A DNA stretch of 64,000 bases from assembly GCF_021732705.1 (NCBI RefSeq), contig NZ_JAKFUM010000022.1:41621-105620 (forward strand), given 5' to 3'. Made by a program: the position numbers and the translations under genes. The notes under the pieces were generated by a model. That model was not told where the DNA came from. It saw only the letters and a list, made by a program, of their open reading frames with translations, and made no database searches. Each line of letters opens with the position of its first letter. The first letter of the stretch is position 1. Shown one piece after another: positions 25,939 to 35,715 of this stretch. Source of the stretch: Nevskia sp. Its GTDB lineage: Bacteria; Pseudomonadota; Gammaproteobacteria; Nevskiales; Nevskiaceae.

Positions 25939-26907
25939 GTGAATCGGACAGTACGCAGCAGCGCGGCAATCTTGATGGCAGCGGTCGGTTTCGCCTTTTA
26001 TGCGCAGGCCGCCACGCCAATTGAAGAAACGCAGAGCCTGATCAGTCAGGGCGATCTCGACGGCGCGCTGAAGCGCATCGACCGCTTCCTCGCCAGCAGC
26101 CCGCAGGACGCCGAAGGCCGCTTCACCCGCGCGCTGATCCTGGTCAAGCAGAACAAGACCAACGACGCGATCAAGGCCTTCACCGACCTGACCCGCGACT
26201 ACCCGCAGATTCCCGAGCCGTACAACAACCTCGCGGTGCTGTACGCACAGGCCGGCGACTACGAGAAGGCACGCGATGCGCTCGAAGCCGCGCTTGCCAC
26301 CAACCCGAGCTATGCCACGGCCCACGAGAACCTCGGCGACATCTACGCCGCGCTCGCCGGTGCGGCGTACAACCGCGCGCTGGCGCTGGATGGCTCGAAT
26401 CAGGCGACGCGCTACAAGCTGTCGCTGCTCAGCGGCATCAATGCCGGTCCGGGTGCGGTGAAGGCCGCCGCCGCCGCGCCGCCGGCCGCGGCACCCGCCG
26501 TCGCGGCGGCACCGGCACCGGCCCCTGCCGCTGCGGCGCCGGCACCGGCGGCGGCAACCCCCGCGGCCGTGCATGACGCCGTGGTCAAGGCGCTCGATGG
26601 CTGGGCGCTGGCGTGGTCGAACCGCAATGTCGATGGCTACCTCGCCGCGTACTCGCCGGAGTTCAAGCTGGATGGCGGCCTCGGCTTCGCCGAATGGCAG
26701 GCCCAGCGCCGCGTGCGCATCGGCAAGGCCAAGTCGATCGCGGTGGCGGTGATCGATCCGGACGTGCAGACGATCGACGCCAACCGCGTGCGCGTCAGCT
26801 TCACCCAGGATTACCAGTCGGACACGATCTCGGACAAGGTCGTGAAAGTCGTCGAACTGACGCAGAGCAACGGAAGCTGGAAGATCACCCGCGAATCCAT
26901 TCGCTGA
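25939..26907 (+). CDS. Secreted TPR protein with a Cds6-type C-terminal domain
   Basis: A 322-residue exported protein: signal peptide (about 1-28, ending AQA), three or four tetratricopeptide repeats (about 33-150, e.g. PYNNLAVLYAQAGDYEKA), an Ala/Pro linker (about 172-210) and a C-terminal NTF2-like domain (about 213-322). The same C-terminal pattern (YL-YSPEFK, VSFTQDYQSD, WKITRE) occurs at the end of the L,D-transpeptidase encoded 17 bp downstream. The GTG start has a good ribosome-binding site (GGCAGGGG). A TATATT box at 25821-25826 could be a -10 element, but no matching -35 is clear. It probably works in the periplasm with the transpeptidase. Confidence 0.85.
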   Translation: MNRTVRSSAAILMAAVGFAFYAQAATPIEETQSLISQGDLDGALKRIDRFLASSPQDAEGRFTRALILVKQNKTNDAIKAFTDLTRDYPQIPEPYNNLAVLYAQAGDYEKARDALEAALATNPSYATAHENLGDIYAALAGAAYNRALALDGSNQATRYKLSLLSGINAGPGAVKAAAAAPPAAAPAVAAAPAPAPAAAAPAPAAATPAAVHDAVVKALDGWALAWSNRNVDGYLAAYSPEFKLDGGLGFAEWQAQRRVRIGKAKSIAVAVIDPDVQTIDANRVRVSFTQDYQSDTISDKVVKVVELTQSNGSWKITRESIR

Positions 26908-26924
26908 CAGGCGCGCGACGGCTC

Positions 26925-28151
26925 GTGAATGATCGCGGCGCGCGGCGCCGGTTGGCCGCCGCGCTTCTGGCCTGGTTCACCAGTGTCGGTTTCCTGAATC
27001 TGGCGCAGGCCGCGGACACGGCGGCCACCGCCGGCGTCGATCATCCGGAAGCCCGTCTTGCCGCCGCGATCGACGCGATGCAGGACGGCCGCTACGCCAT
27101 CGCCACCGAAACCCTGCGCAAGCTACTGAAGGACCAGCCGAATTTCCGGCTGGCGCAGCTGCTGTACGGACAGGCGCTGGCGCTGCGGTCCGGTGCCTGC
27201 ATCGGCTCGCCGCTGGCCGATGACGAAGACCCGAAGCTGCGCGACCTGCTCGCCGAGTACCGCGTTCGCCATGACAGCCAGCGCGCGCTGCCGCCGCCGG
27301 GCCAGGTGCCGGCGATGCTCTTGAAGCTGTCGGACGAGCTGCGGCATGCCGTGGTCGTCGACCTGTCGAAAGGCCGCACCTACGTCATCGAGAACGACCA
27401 CGGCAGCCTGCGCACGATCCGCAACTTCTATTCGGGCATCGGCCGCAGCGGCTTCGGCAAGCAGAGCGAAGGCGATCTGCGCACGCCGGTCGGCATCTAC
27501 CGGATCACCGGCTGGATGAGCGATGACGCGCTGCCGCCGCTGTACGGCGCCGGCGCGCTGCCGCTGAGCTATCCGAATTCCTGGGATCGGGCGCTCAGCC
27601 GCACCGGCGGCGGCATCTGGCTGCATGGCGTGCCGCCGGAAACCTACGTTCGCGCGCCGCGGTCCAGCGAAGGCTGCGTGACCTTCGCCAACGGCGATCT
27701 GCTGGCGCTGCGGCAGCTGGTGACGGTGGGCGGGGCGATCAGCGCCACGCCGGTGATCCTCGCCGACAGCGTCGACTGGCAGCCGGCGGCGAAGCTGGCC
27801 GGCGATCGCGAGCGCCTGACCCGCACGATCGAGGGCTGGCGCAGCCGCTGGGCGGCACTCGATACCGAGGCCTATCTCGATCACTACGCGAAGGATTTCC
27901 GCACCGACGACGGCCTCGACAAGGCCGCGTTCACCGATTACAAGCGCAAGGTCAATGCCGGCAAGCGCCGGATCGAGGTCGGCGTCGACGATCTGAGCCT
28001 GTTCGCCTATCCCGGCGAGCCGGGGCTGGTGCTTGCCCAGTTCATGCAGAACTACCGCAGCGACAACTTCACCTCCAGCTCGCGCAAGGACCAGTACTGG
28101 CGCCGGCAGCCGGACGGCCAGTGGAAGATCGTTCGCGAGCTGAATCGCTGA
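26925..28151 (+). CDS. L,D-transpeptidase (YkuD) with a Cds6-type C-terminal domain
   Basis: A 408-residue periplasmic cell-wall enzyme: signal peptide (about 10-30), a TPR-like N-terminal region (about 40-130), a YkuD catalytic domain with His-234 in WLHGVPPE and the nucleophile Cys-251 in SSEGCVTF, and a C-terminal NTF2-like domain (about 300-408). The domain should cross-link or edit peptidoglycan stem peptides or attach proteins to them. The start is GTG at 17 bp after the TPR gene. The shared terminal domain with that gene product suggests that both bind the same partner or ligand. Confidence 0.88.
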   Translation: MNDRGARRRLAAALLAWFTSVGFLNLAQAADTAATAGVDHPEARLAAAIDAMQDGRYAIATETLRKLLKDQPNFRLAQLLYGQALALRSGACIGSPLADDEDPKLRDLLAEYRVRHDSQRALPPPGQVPAMLLKLSDELRHAVVVDLSKGRTYVIENDHGSLRTIRNFYSGIGRSGFGKQSEGDLRTPVGIYRITGWMSDDALPPLYGAGALPLSYPNSWDRALSRTGGGIWLHGVPPETYVRAPRSSEGCVTFANGDLLALRQLVTVGGAISATPVILADSVDWQPAAKLAGDRERLTRTIEGWRSRWAALDTEAYLDHYAKDFRTDDGLDKAAFTDYKRKVNAGKRRIEVGVDDLSLFAYPGEPGLVLAQFMQNYRSDNFTSSSRKDQYWRRQPDGQWKIVRELNR

Positions 28152-28243
28152 GGCCGGCGGCACCGGCAGCACGAAAGCACCGCCGGTCACCGGCTATCCT
28201 CCGTGCACAGCCGTCGTGGCACGGCCGACCGGAGCAGTGACGC

Positions 28244-29059
28244 ATGACCATGGACGCGATCGAGTACCGCATCGAAGGCGACGACCTGCAGTTCGTCGAG
28301 ATCCGGCTGGAACCCGGCCAGTGTGCCGTCGCCGAGCCGGGCGCGATGATGTACATCGACGACGGGATCGAGATGAGCACCGAGCTCGGCGATGGCAGCC
28401 GCCGCGCCTCGAACTTCTTCAGCCGCCTGTGGCGCGGCGTCCGCCGCAAGTTCAGCGGCGAATCGCTGTTCAGCGCCATCTTCGAGAACACCGCCACGAC
28501 GCCGCGACGGGTCGCGATTGCGGCCGCCTCGCCCGGACAGATCGTGCCGATCGACCTGCGCGCCGTCGGCGGCGAGCTGATCTGCCAGGCCGGGGCCTAT
28601 CTGGCAGCCGCGCGCGGGGTCGAGATCGGCGTGGCGCTGCAGAAGCGCCTGCGCGTCGGCTTCCTCGGCGGCGAGGGCTTCATCATGCAGAAGCTGACCG
28701 GCGATGGCATCGCCTTCGTCCACGCCAGCGGTGCCTTGACCCAGATGCAGCTGGCACCCGGCCAGAGCCTGCGCGTCGACACCGGCTGCCTCGTGGCGCT
28801 GCAGACCTCGGTGCGCTACGACATCCAGTACGCCGGCCGCGTGAAGACCGCGCTGTTCGGCGGCGAAGGCCTGTTCTTCGCCCAGCTGACCGGGCCCGGC
28901 ACGGTCTGGCTGCAGTCGATGCCGCTGAAGCGCCTGAGCCGCACGATGCTGGGCTCGGCGATGGCGGCCGGCCGCCCGGCCGGCGCGCTCGGCATCGTCT
29001 ATGTCATCGTCATCGGCATCATCGTGCTGGTCAACATCCTGCGCAGCGGCGGAGTGTGA
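28244..29059 (+). CDS. AIM24/TIGR00266 family protein
   Basis: A 271-residue protein of the AIM24 fold, recognised from the opening LQFVEIRLEPGQCAVAEPGAMMYID, the repeated glycine-rich LGGEGFIMQKLTGDGIAFVHASG and GGEGLFFAQLTGPGTVWLQSMPL blocks, and one C-terminal membrane span (about 246-266). In yeast AIM24 affects mitochondrial inner-membrane organisation; bacterial homologues have no settled role. The GTGA overlap at its end with a possible upstream start of the M48 gene suggests co-transcription with the peptidase, a pairing that hints at an envelope function. Confidence 0.85.
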   Translation: MTMDAIEYRIEGDDLQFVEIRLEPGQCAVAEPGAMMYIDDGIEMSTELGDGSRRASNFFSRLWRGVRRKFSGESLFSAIFENTATTPRRVAIAAASPGQIVPIDLRAVGGELICQAGAYLAAARGVEIGVALQKRLRVGFLGGEGFIMQKLTGDGIAFVHASGALTQMQLAPGQSLRVDTGCLVALQTSVRYDIQYAGRVKTALFGGEGLFFAQLTGPGTVWLQSMPLKRLSRTMLGSAMAAGRPAGALGIVYVIVIGIIVLVNILRSGGV

Positions 29060-29064
29060 ATCGC

Positions 29065-30201
29065 ATGAATGGACGTTTCGCCGCGCGCTTGTACGCCCCG
29101 CACCTGCCATCGGCCGGTATCGCAGTCGACGCCACCTTCGTCGGCAACCGCCTGCATGTCGATGGCAGCGACGCGCATCAAGTCGATGCCAACGCGATCA
29201 CCGTGCACATCGGCGGCTTCGATCACGACCAGCTGCAGCTGTGCTGGACCTCGACGCACGGCCACGCCGCCGTGCAGTGGGCGTTGACGCCGGTTGACGC
29301 CGCGGCGCTGGCCACGGCGCTCGGCACCGCACCGGCGGCGCTGGAACCGGCGCTGCGCAAGTTTCGTCGCCGCGGCCAGCGCATGAGTGCCAAGTGGTGG
29401 CTGCTCGGCGGCACTGCTGCCACGCTGGTGCTGGCGATCGTCGCGGCCTGGTGGAGCTACGGCGCGCTGCTGGACTGGGCCGCGAGCCGGGTGCCGCCGG
29501 AGGTCGAAGCGAAGCTCGGCGAAGCCACGGTTTCCGAGCTGCGCAAGGCCGGCAGGCTGATCGACAAGGGGCCCGCAGTCGATGCCGTGACCGAAATCGG
29601 CGGCAAGCTCACCGCCGGCTCGCGCTACCAGTACCACTGGGCCGTGCTGGATGAGGCCAGCATCAACGCGTTCGCCGCGCCCGGTGGCCATGTCGTCGTC
29701 CATCGCGGGCTGATCGAGGCGGCGAAGACGCCGGAGGAACTGGCCGGCGTGCTCGCGCACGAGGTGCAGCACATCGAACAGCGCCATACCCTGAAGGCCA
29801 TGATGAACGGCGTGGGCTGGGCCGCGCTGTCGACCGCCGTGCTCGGCGATGTCAGCGCCATGGTCGGCGTGCTCGCGTATCAGGTCGGCACCTTGAGCTA
29901 CAGCCGCGATCTGGAAGCCGAGGCCGATCGCCTCGGGCTGGCCGCGCTGGTCAAGGCCGACATCGCGCCCGGCGGCATGGTCGATTTCTTCCGCACGCTC
30001 GAGCAAGAGGGCGAGAAGGGCGGCACCGCAGCCCCGATCGCGCTGCTGTCGAGCCACCCGGCCACCGACAGCCGCATCGCCGCGATCGAGGCCGACATCG
30101 CCCGGTTGCCGGTGAAGACCTATCCGCCGCTGGCCATCGACTGGTCGGCGGTGCAGGGCAGCCTCGGCGACGACAAGGCCGATTCCGCCGCCGCCGAATG
30201 A
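29065..30201 (+). CDS. M48 family membrane metallopeptidase
   Basis: A 378-residue zinc peptidase with an N-terminal cytoplasmic beta domain (about 1-100), one membrane span (about 111-131) and an M48 catalytic domain. The zinc motif is HEVQH at residues 232-236, and the third ligand glutamate is in SRDLEAEADRLG. Members such as BepA, LoiP and Oma1 clear misassembled envelope proteins. The start ATG follows GGCGGAG at good spacing; a GTG three codons upstream overlaps the AIM24 stop. A second M48 peptidase, a lipoprotein, is encoded at 39167-39949. Confidence 0.88.
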   Translation: MNGRFAARLYAPHLPSAGIAVDATFVGNRLHVDGSDAHQVDANAITVHIGGFDHDQLQLCWTSTHGHAAVQWALTPVDAAALATALGTAPAALEPALRKFRRRGQRMSAKWWLLGGTAATLVLAIVAAWWSYGALLDWAASRVPPEVEAKLGEATVSELRKAGRLIDKGPAVDAVTEIGGKLTAGSRYQYHWAVLDEASINAFAAPGGHVVVHRGLIEAAKTPEELAGVLAHEVQHIEQRHTLKAMMNGVGWAALSTAVLGDVSAMVGVLAYQVGTLSYSRDLEAEADRLGLAALVKADIAPGGMVDFFRTLEQEGEKGGTAAPIALLSSHPATDSRIAAIEADIARLPVKTYPPLAIDWSAVQGSLGDDKADSAAAE

Positions 30202-30289
30202 CGGCCGCCGGCCGGGAGCCGGTTGAATCAACCGCGTTCAGCGCAACATAGCGAGGTCCTTCTCGTGGATTCACGCCTTGTCCCGCCCC

Positions 30290-32113
30290 ATGCGCCGCAC
30301 GCCCGATACTGGTGACACCGCCGGCGAAGCCGTCATCGAACCCTCGCTGAGCAAGGCGCTGGTGATGCTGAAGCCGTATCTGGCGGAGTTCCCGGGGCGG
30401 CTGGCCCTGGCGCTCGGCTTGCTGTTCATCGCCAAGATCGCCGGCGTCTGGCTGCCGCAGCTGATGAAGCAGCTGGTCGACGGCCTGACGCCGAAGGAAG
30501 GCCTGGTGCTGGTGGTGCCGGCCGCGCTGCTGCTGGCCTACGGCGCATTCCGCTTCCTGAACGTGCTGCTCGGCGAACTGCGCGATCTGGTGTTCGGCAA
30601 GGTCGCCGAGCGCGCGCAGCGGCGGGCCGCGCTGAGGGTGTTCGAACACCTGCACCGGCTCGATCTGGAGTTCCACCTGTCGCGCCGCACCGGGGCCCTG
30701 AGCCGCGACATCGAGCGCGGCGTCGACGGCATCAGCTTCCTGCTGCGCTTTCTGACCTTCAACATCGTGCCGACGCTGTTCGAGATCGCGCTGGTCGCCG
30801 CCATCCTGTGGAAGCAGTACGACGGCCGGTTCGCGGCGATCGCGGCATTGTCGGTCGTGATCTATGTCGGCTTCTCGGTCTGGGTCACCGAGTGGCGCAC
30901 GAAGTTCGTCCGCGCCGCCAACACCATGGATTCGAAGGCCAACACCCGCGCTATCGATTCCCTGCTGAACTACGAGACGGTCAAGTACTTCGGCAACGAA
31001 CGCTGGGAAGCCGACCGCTACGACGACAGCATGGCCGCGTGGGAAAAGGCGACCTCGCAGAACCGCATGTCGCTGTCGGCGCTGAACACCGGGCAGGCGC
31101 TGATCGTCGCCGGCTCGATCACCGCGATGATGTGGCTGGCGGCGTCGCAGGTGACCCTGGGCGAGATGACGGTCGGCGGTTTCGTCGCGGTCAACGCCTA
31201 CATGATCCAGCTGTTCGTGCCGCTGAACTTCCTCGGCTTCGTCTACCGCGAGATTCGCCGCGCGTTGACCGACATGCAGAAGATGTTCGGCCTGATCGAC
31301 CAGCCGCCGAAGATCCGGGACCAGCCGGACGCCGCGACCCTGACCATTCCGCGCGGCGTGGCCAGCGCCGAGATCCGCTTCGACGACGTGCGCTTCGCCT
31401 ACAGCGCAGCGCGGCCGATCCTGCGCGGCGTCAGCTTCACCATCGCGCCCGGCCGGAAGCTGGCGGTGGTCGGCGCCAGCGGCGCCGGCAAGTCGACCCT
31501 GGCGCGCCTGCTGTTCCGCTTCTACGACCCGGACGGCGGCGCCATCACCATCAACGGCACCGACCTGCGCGCGATGACGCAGGACAGCCTGCGCCGGATG
31601 ATCGGCGTGGTGCCGCAGGACACGGTGCTGTTCAACGACAGCATCGAATACAACATCGCCTACGGCCGGCCGGGCGCCAGCCGGGCCGACGTCGAGCGCG
31701 CCGCCAAGCTGGCCCATCTCGATGGGTTCATCGCCCGGCTGCCACAGGGCTACGACACCCAGGTCGGCGAGCGGGGCCTGAAGGTCTCCGGCGGGGAGAA
31801 GCAGCGCATCGCCATCGCCCGCGCGCTGCTGAAGGATCCGCCGATCCTGATCCTCGACGAGGCAACGTCGTCGCTGGACTCGGCCGCCGAGGCCGCGATC
31901 CTCGACGCGCTGCATGCGGCGACCGAACGGCGGACGACGCTGGTGATCGCCCACCGCCTGTCGACGATCACCGACGCCGACACGATTCTCGTGCTTGATC
32001 AGGGACTTGCCGTCGAGCAGGGGAGCCACGCCGAGCTGCTTGCGCTAGGAGGGTCCTATGCGCGATTGTGGAATTTGCAGCTGCGCGAAGGCATCACGGC
32101 GACGGCGACCTGA
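30290..32113 (+). CDS. ABC exporter, Atm1/ABCB7-like half-transporter
   Basis: A 607-residue fused permease-ATPase. The N-terminal half has six membrane helices with the Atm1-type block LNYETVKYFGNERWEADRYD; the C-terminal ATPase has Walker A GASGAGKST, signature VSGGEKQRIAIARA and Walker B ILILDEATSSLD. Bacterial Atm1-like exporters move glutathione conjugates, metal-thiol complexes or sulfur species out of the cell. I use the ATG four codons inside a TTG-started frame. It stands alone, 88 bp after the M48 gene, and is followed by a long AT-richer gap. Confidence 0.9.
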   Translation: MRRTPDTGDTAGEAVIEPSLSKALVMLKPYLAEFPGRLALALGLLFIAKIAGVWLPQLMKQLVDGLTPKEGLVLVVPAALLLAYGAFRFLNVLLGELRDLVFGKVAERAQRRAALRVFEHLHRLDLEFHLSRRTGALSRDIERGVDGISFLLRFLTFNIVPTLFEIALVAAILWKQYDGRFAAIAALSVVIYVGFSVWVTEWRTKFVRAANTMDSKANTRAIDSLLNYETVKYFGNERWEADRYDDSMAAWEKATSQNRMSLSALNTGQALIVAGSITAMMWLAASQVTLGEMTVGGFVAVNAYMIQLFVPLNFLGFVYREIRRALTDMQKMFGLIDQPPKIRDQPDAATLTIPRGVASAEIRFDDVRFAYSAARPILRGVSFTIAPGRKLAVVGASGAGKSTLARLLFRFYDPDGGAITINGTDLRAMTQDSLRRMIGVVPQDTVLFNDSIEYNIAYGRPGASRADVERAAKLAHLDGFIARLPQGYDTQVGERGLKVSGGEKQRIAIARALLKDPPILILDEATSSLDSAAEAAILDALHAATERRTTLVIAHRLSTITDADTILVLDQGLAVEQGSHAELLALGGSYARLWNLQLREGITATAT

Positions 32114-32496
32114 TGGCGGCGTCGCCGGCAGCGCAGTCGGCCGCCATTGGCTTCGGCCGGCGCCGCTGAAAATCCCGAGCCGCCGGCCGAGTCTCGCGTC
32201 CGCGCGATAACTTGCAAACATGAACAAGTTTTAACGATATTTCATCGAGTGCCGTCAAAAACCACACTTTCCGAATAATACGGTGTCAGGACATCATGTT
32301 TGACCGTTCGTCAGAAACTCCAGTGCGCCGATAACGAGGCATTTTCGTAGAGTATTTTGACTAGCGGGCGACGCGTGGGGAGTTTCGCTCTCTACAGTGC
32401 GGTCATGAGCCGTATGCCCTCCAGAGCCCTCTCGACGCTGCCGCCTTCGTGCGCGGCCCGCGAGTGCCCGTGGCCGAACGACGGCGGGGCCGCGCG
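32114..32496. other. Intergenic region upstream of the DUF1631 gene
   Basis: A 383-bp stretch without a convincing gene. Its centre (about 32205-32360) is clearly less GC-rich than the rest of the window, with runs such as AAGTTTTAACGATATTTC and ATTTTCGTAGAGTATTTTGAC. This fits a promoter and regulatory region for the plus-strand DUF1631 gene. Isolated TTGACC (32300) and TTGACT (32357) boxes are present, but neither has a well-placed -10 partner. Confidence 0.55.
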
Positions 32497-34656
32497 ATGA
32501 GCGCCAAGGCCGGTTTCAGCGCCAATCCCAAGGTCGTCAGCCTGCTGCGCGGCAAGCCCAAGGCCAGCGACGCGACGGTGCAGCTGGTTGAATCGCTGAA
32601 AGCGCAGGTGATCGATGCCCTGCGCGATCGCCTGAACGTGATGTTCGACGGCGCCGACGATCTGCTGTTCGAGTTTGCCGAACGCGCCAGCAACAACAAC
32701 GACCGCCGCCTGTTCTTCGACACCATGCGAGCCGTTCGCCTGGGCCGCAAGAACATGCTGACGCAGTTCTGCGATGCCTACGGTGCCAGCTTCGGTGCCG
32801 CGCCGACGCCGAGCATCACGCCGATCTCCGCGCGCGTCGAGGAAGAAGACCTGTCGCTGCAGAAGACCGAATCGGTCGAGCTGACGATCGCCGTGTCGAA
32901 CATGGCGACCAAGGCCGAGGGTCTCTACAAGCAGACGCTGTGGGAAATCAGCGGCCGGGTGAAGTCGCTGATCGACGACTATCAGGCCCCGATCTCGCCC
33001 GAAGCATTGGCGCCGGCGACGATCTGCAAGGCCTTCCGCGATGCCGCCGAAGCGCTGAACATCGAATTCGCGGTCGAACTGGTGGTGTTCAAGCTGTTCG
33101 ACCGGCTGGTCATCAGCGAACTGAACGATCTGTACACGCGGATCCTGCACTTCCTGAAGCAGAGCGGCGTGCGCGCCGCCGCCACCGGTTTCGTGCAGGG
33201 CAGCCGCCCCGGCCTCGGCGCGCCGAACGATGCCGGTTTCGAAGACAGCGTCGAAGCGCCGTCGTCGGTTCCGCCGTCGCTGCAGGCGCCGTCGCCCGCA
33301 CCGGGTTTCAGCGGCGCCCGCGGTCCGGCACCGCTGTCCGGCGGGCCGGCGCGCGAGGCGGCACAGGAATTCCGGGCCCCGGTCGGGCTCGCGGCGTCGA
33401 TGATGATGTCGCCGTCGCTCGATCCGCAGACCTTGGCCAGCCTGCAGCGCATCGGCGCGGTGCCGCCGAATCTCGCGACCTACAGCAACGCCAGCCTCGC
33501 GGCCGACCTCGCCGCAGCGGCGCAGGGTCAGGTCATCGTCGGCTGGACACCGCGCCAGACCACGGCCTACGTGCAGCGCGCCAGCCTCGTCGGCCACATG
33601 TTCAACGACATCCTGGCCGACCAGCATCTGCCGAACGCGCTGCGCACGCAGTTCGACGGCCTGCGCATGTCGACGCTGAAGGTCGCGCTGAAGGACATCG
33701 CGTTCATCTCCGATCCGGATCACCCGGTTCGCAGCCTGATCAACGAGCTGGCGACGATGGCGTCGACCGCGCGCGCCGGCGGCCCGGCGCACATGGAGCG
33801 CATTGCCGAGCTGGTGGCGCAGATCCAGAAGCAGTTCGACATCGCCGCCGAATCGCTGCGCAAGCCGCCGCCGGAAATCGAGCTGGTCGGCACCGATCAG
33901 GCCGAGCGTTTCATCGAGCAGCAGATGGCGCAGGCTTCGCAGCGCCGGCAGGCCATCGTCAAGAAAGTACGCCGGATCATCGCCGAGGAACTTCAGTTGC
34001 GCACGCGCGGCACCACCGTCACCGACGACGTTCGGCCGCTGCTGAACTCGCTGTGGGCACCGATGATGGCGATGCACCTGCTGCATCACGGCCCGGAAAG
34101 CGCGGAATGGAAGCGCGGCATGGCGCAGCTCGACCGCGTGCTGCAGATGCTCGACCCGGCGCGTGAGGAACTGCGCGGCGAACCATCGGTGCGCGGCCTG
34201 CGTGCCGAGCTGGAATCCGAGTTCACCGCCGTCGGCCTCGCGTCCGGCCGCGTCGCCGAAGCGCTCGATGGCTTCGAGCGGGCGCTGAAGCTGATCAAGC
34301 CGGGCCTGCCGGTGCCGGACCCGGCGCTCGACAATCTGGCGCCGCCGGTGAACCTGCACGTGCCGTCGGCCGCCGGTGCGCCGGAAGGCGCGAGCGAACT
34401 GCTGGAGCAGCTGATCCAGCCGGGGGCGTGGTTCCTGATCCACGACCCGGATCGCGGCGAAAGCCGCTGGATGAAGGCCGTGGCGTATTACGCCGGCCTC
34501 GATTGCGCAGCGTTCGCGGAGTTCAACGGCAGCAACACGCTGCTGCTGAAGTCGCGGATGCTGCTCGACGATCTGCTGGCCCGCCGCACGGTGCCGGTCG
34601 ATCTCGGCCCGACGGCGCGCGGCGCGCTCGACCGCTATCTGGCGCGCGCAGCCTGA
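32497..34656 (+). CDS. DUF1631 family protein
   Basis: A 719-residue cytoplasmic protein with the DUF1631 layout: a helical N-terminal region containing DGADDLLFEFAERASNNNDRRLFFDTMRAVR (quoted in part: FEFAERASNNNDRR), a variable Pro/Ala-rich stretch (about 230-300), a central helical block and a C-terminal beta domain with WFLIHDPDRGESRWMKAV that resembles a small nucleotide- or PilZ-like barrel. The family is widespread in gammaproteobacteria and often misnamed thymidine phosphorylase; its function is not established. It appears monocistronic. A 7-bp hairpin (34660-34676) follows the stop but lacks a T-tract. Confidence 0.85.
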   Translation: MSAKAGFSANPKVVSLLRGKPKASDATVQLVESLKAQVIDALRDRLNVMFDGADDLLFEFAERASNNNDRRLFFDTMRAVRLGRKNMLTQFCDAYGASFGAAPTPSITPISARVEEEDLSLQKTESVELTIAVSNMATKAEGLYKQTLWEISGRVKSLIDDYQAPISPEALAPATICKAFRDAAEALNIEFAVELVVFKLFDRLVISELNDLYTRILHFLKQSGVRAAATGFVQGSRPGLGAPNDAGFEDSVEAPSSVPPSLQAPSPAPGFSGARGPAPLSGGPAREAAQEFRAPVGLAASMMMSPSLDPQTLASLQRIGAVPPNLATYSNASLAADLAAAAQGQVIVGWTPRQTTAYVQRASLVGHMFNDILADQHLPNALRTQFDGLRMSTLKVALKDIAFISDPDHPVRSLINELATMASTARAGGPAHMERIAELVAQIQKQFDIAAESLRKPPPEIELVGTDQAERFIEQQMAQASQRRQAIVKKVRRIIAEELQLRTRGTTVTDDVRPLLNSLWAPMMAMHLLHHGPESAEWKRGMAQLDRVLQMLDPAREELRGEPSVRGLRAELESEFTAVGLASGRVAEALDGFERALKLIKPGLPVPDPALDNLAPPVNLHVPSAAGAPEGASELLEQLIQPGAWFLIHDPDRGESRWMKAVAYYAGLDCAAFAEFNGSNTLLLKSRMLLDDLLARRTVPVDLGPTARGALDRYLARAA

Positions 34657-34881
34657 GCAGCCGGGCAACGCCCGGCACGCGTGGACGGCGGTTTCCCGGA
34701 TCCATCACCGGCATCTCGGCCGCCGTGATGGCCGGGTCGGCGGCATGGCGAATCCCCGGAATTCGAGATTTCCGTGGTCGCAGCCTTCCCGGAACCCGAC
34801 TTTTGCACTAACTTGATGCACAGCGGCGGCTCAAGGCTCGAAGCGATTTTCGGGTCGGCACGCGGCATCGATTCCATCCCC

Positions 34882-35715
34882 ATGCTCAGTCTTGGCTCGC
34901 TCGATTTGAAGCAGCGCATCGCCACGCGTCTCGTGACGCCGGAAATCGAAGCGCTGGTCGCCAGCATTCCGAAACCGCTCGGCAGCTTTGGCTACGACCC
35001 CTGGGGCTACAACGAAGACACGTTCAAGGTCGCGCTCGGCGCCGCCCGGCTGCTGTACGACCACTACTTCCGCGTCACCGCGCACGGCCTCGAGAACATT
35101 CCGAGCGAAGGCCGCGTGCTGATCGTCGGCAACCACAGCGGCCAGCTGCCGATGGATGGCGCGCTCGTGGGCGTTGCCGCGGCCACCAATCCGTTCGGCC
35201 CCCGGCTCGCGCGCGCGATGATCGAGCGCTTCTTCCCGACCGTGCCGTGGCTCGGCAACTTCCTGAATGCGCTCGGCGGCGTCATCGGCGATCCGGTGAA
35301 CTGCTCGAAGATGCTGGACATGGACGAAGCGATCATCGTCTTCCCGGAAGGCGTGCGCGGCTCCGGCAAGCTGTACAAGAAGCGCTATCAGCTGCAGCGC
35401 TTCGGCAACGGCTTCATGCATCTGGCGATGAACCATCGCGCGCCGATCGTGCCGGTCGGCATCGTCGGCTGCGAGGAAACGATGCCGGCGCTGGCCAACC
35501 TGTCACCGATCGCCAAGCTGCTCGGTCTGCCGTATCTGCCGATCGTCCCGAGCCTGCTGCCGCTGCCGGCGCGGGTCTATCTGAATTTCGGCAAGCCCAT
35601 GCATTTCTCCCCCGCGGCCAGCGAGGCCGAAGTGACCGAACGCGTCGAGGACGTGAAGGCGGAACTTCGCACGCTGATCCAGGCCGGCCTCGCCGAGCGC
35701 ACGAGCATCTACTGA
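34882..35715 (+). CDS. Lysophospholipid acyltransferase (PlsC-like, MGAT/DGAT-type branch)
   Basis: A 277-residue acyltransferase. Its active-site block is VGNHSGQLPMDG, the form found in the diacylglycerol/monoacylglycerol acyltransferase-like branch, rather than the usual NHX4D. FPEGVRGSGKLYKKRYQLQRFGNGF is the expected glycerol-phosphate-binding block (in part: FPEGVRGSGK). I start at MLSLGSLDLKQRI; in-frame starts upstream (34816, 34774) would add up to 36 residues of non-conserved-looking sequence. The stop overlaps the ATG of the epimerase gene by one base, so the two proteins probably act in one lipid pathway. Confidence 0.85.
   Translation: MLSLGSLDLKQRIATRLVTPEIEALVASIPKPLGSFGYDPWGYNEDTFKVALGAARLLYDHYFRVTAHGLENIPSEGRVLIVGNHSGQLPMDGALVGVAAATNPFGPRLARAMIERFFPTVPWLGNFLNALGGVIGDPVNCSKMLDMDEAIIVFPEGVRGSGKLYKKRYQLQRFGNGFMHLAMNHRAPIVPVGIVGCEETMPALANLSPIAKLLGLPYLPIVPSLLPLPARVYLNFGKPMHFSPAASEAEVTERVEDVKAELRTLIQAGLAERTSIY

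Noticed and set aside
34660..34676. 7-bp hairpin after the DUF1631 gene considered as a terminator
   Set aside because: No T-tract follows and the stem is short.
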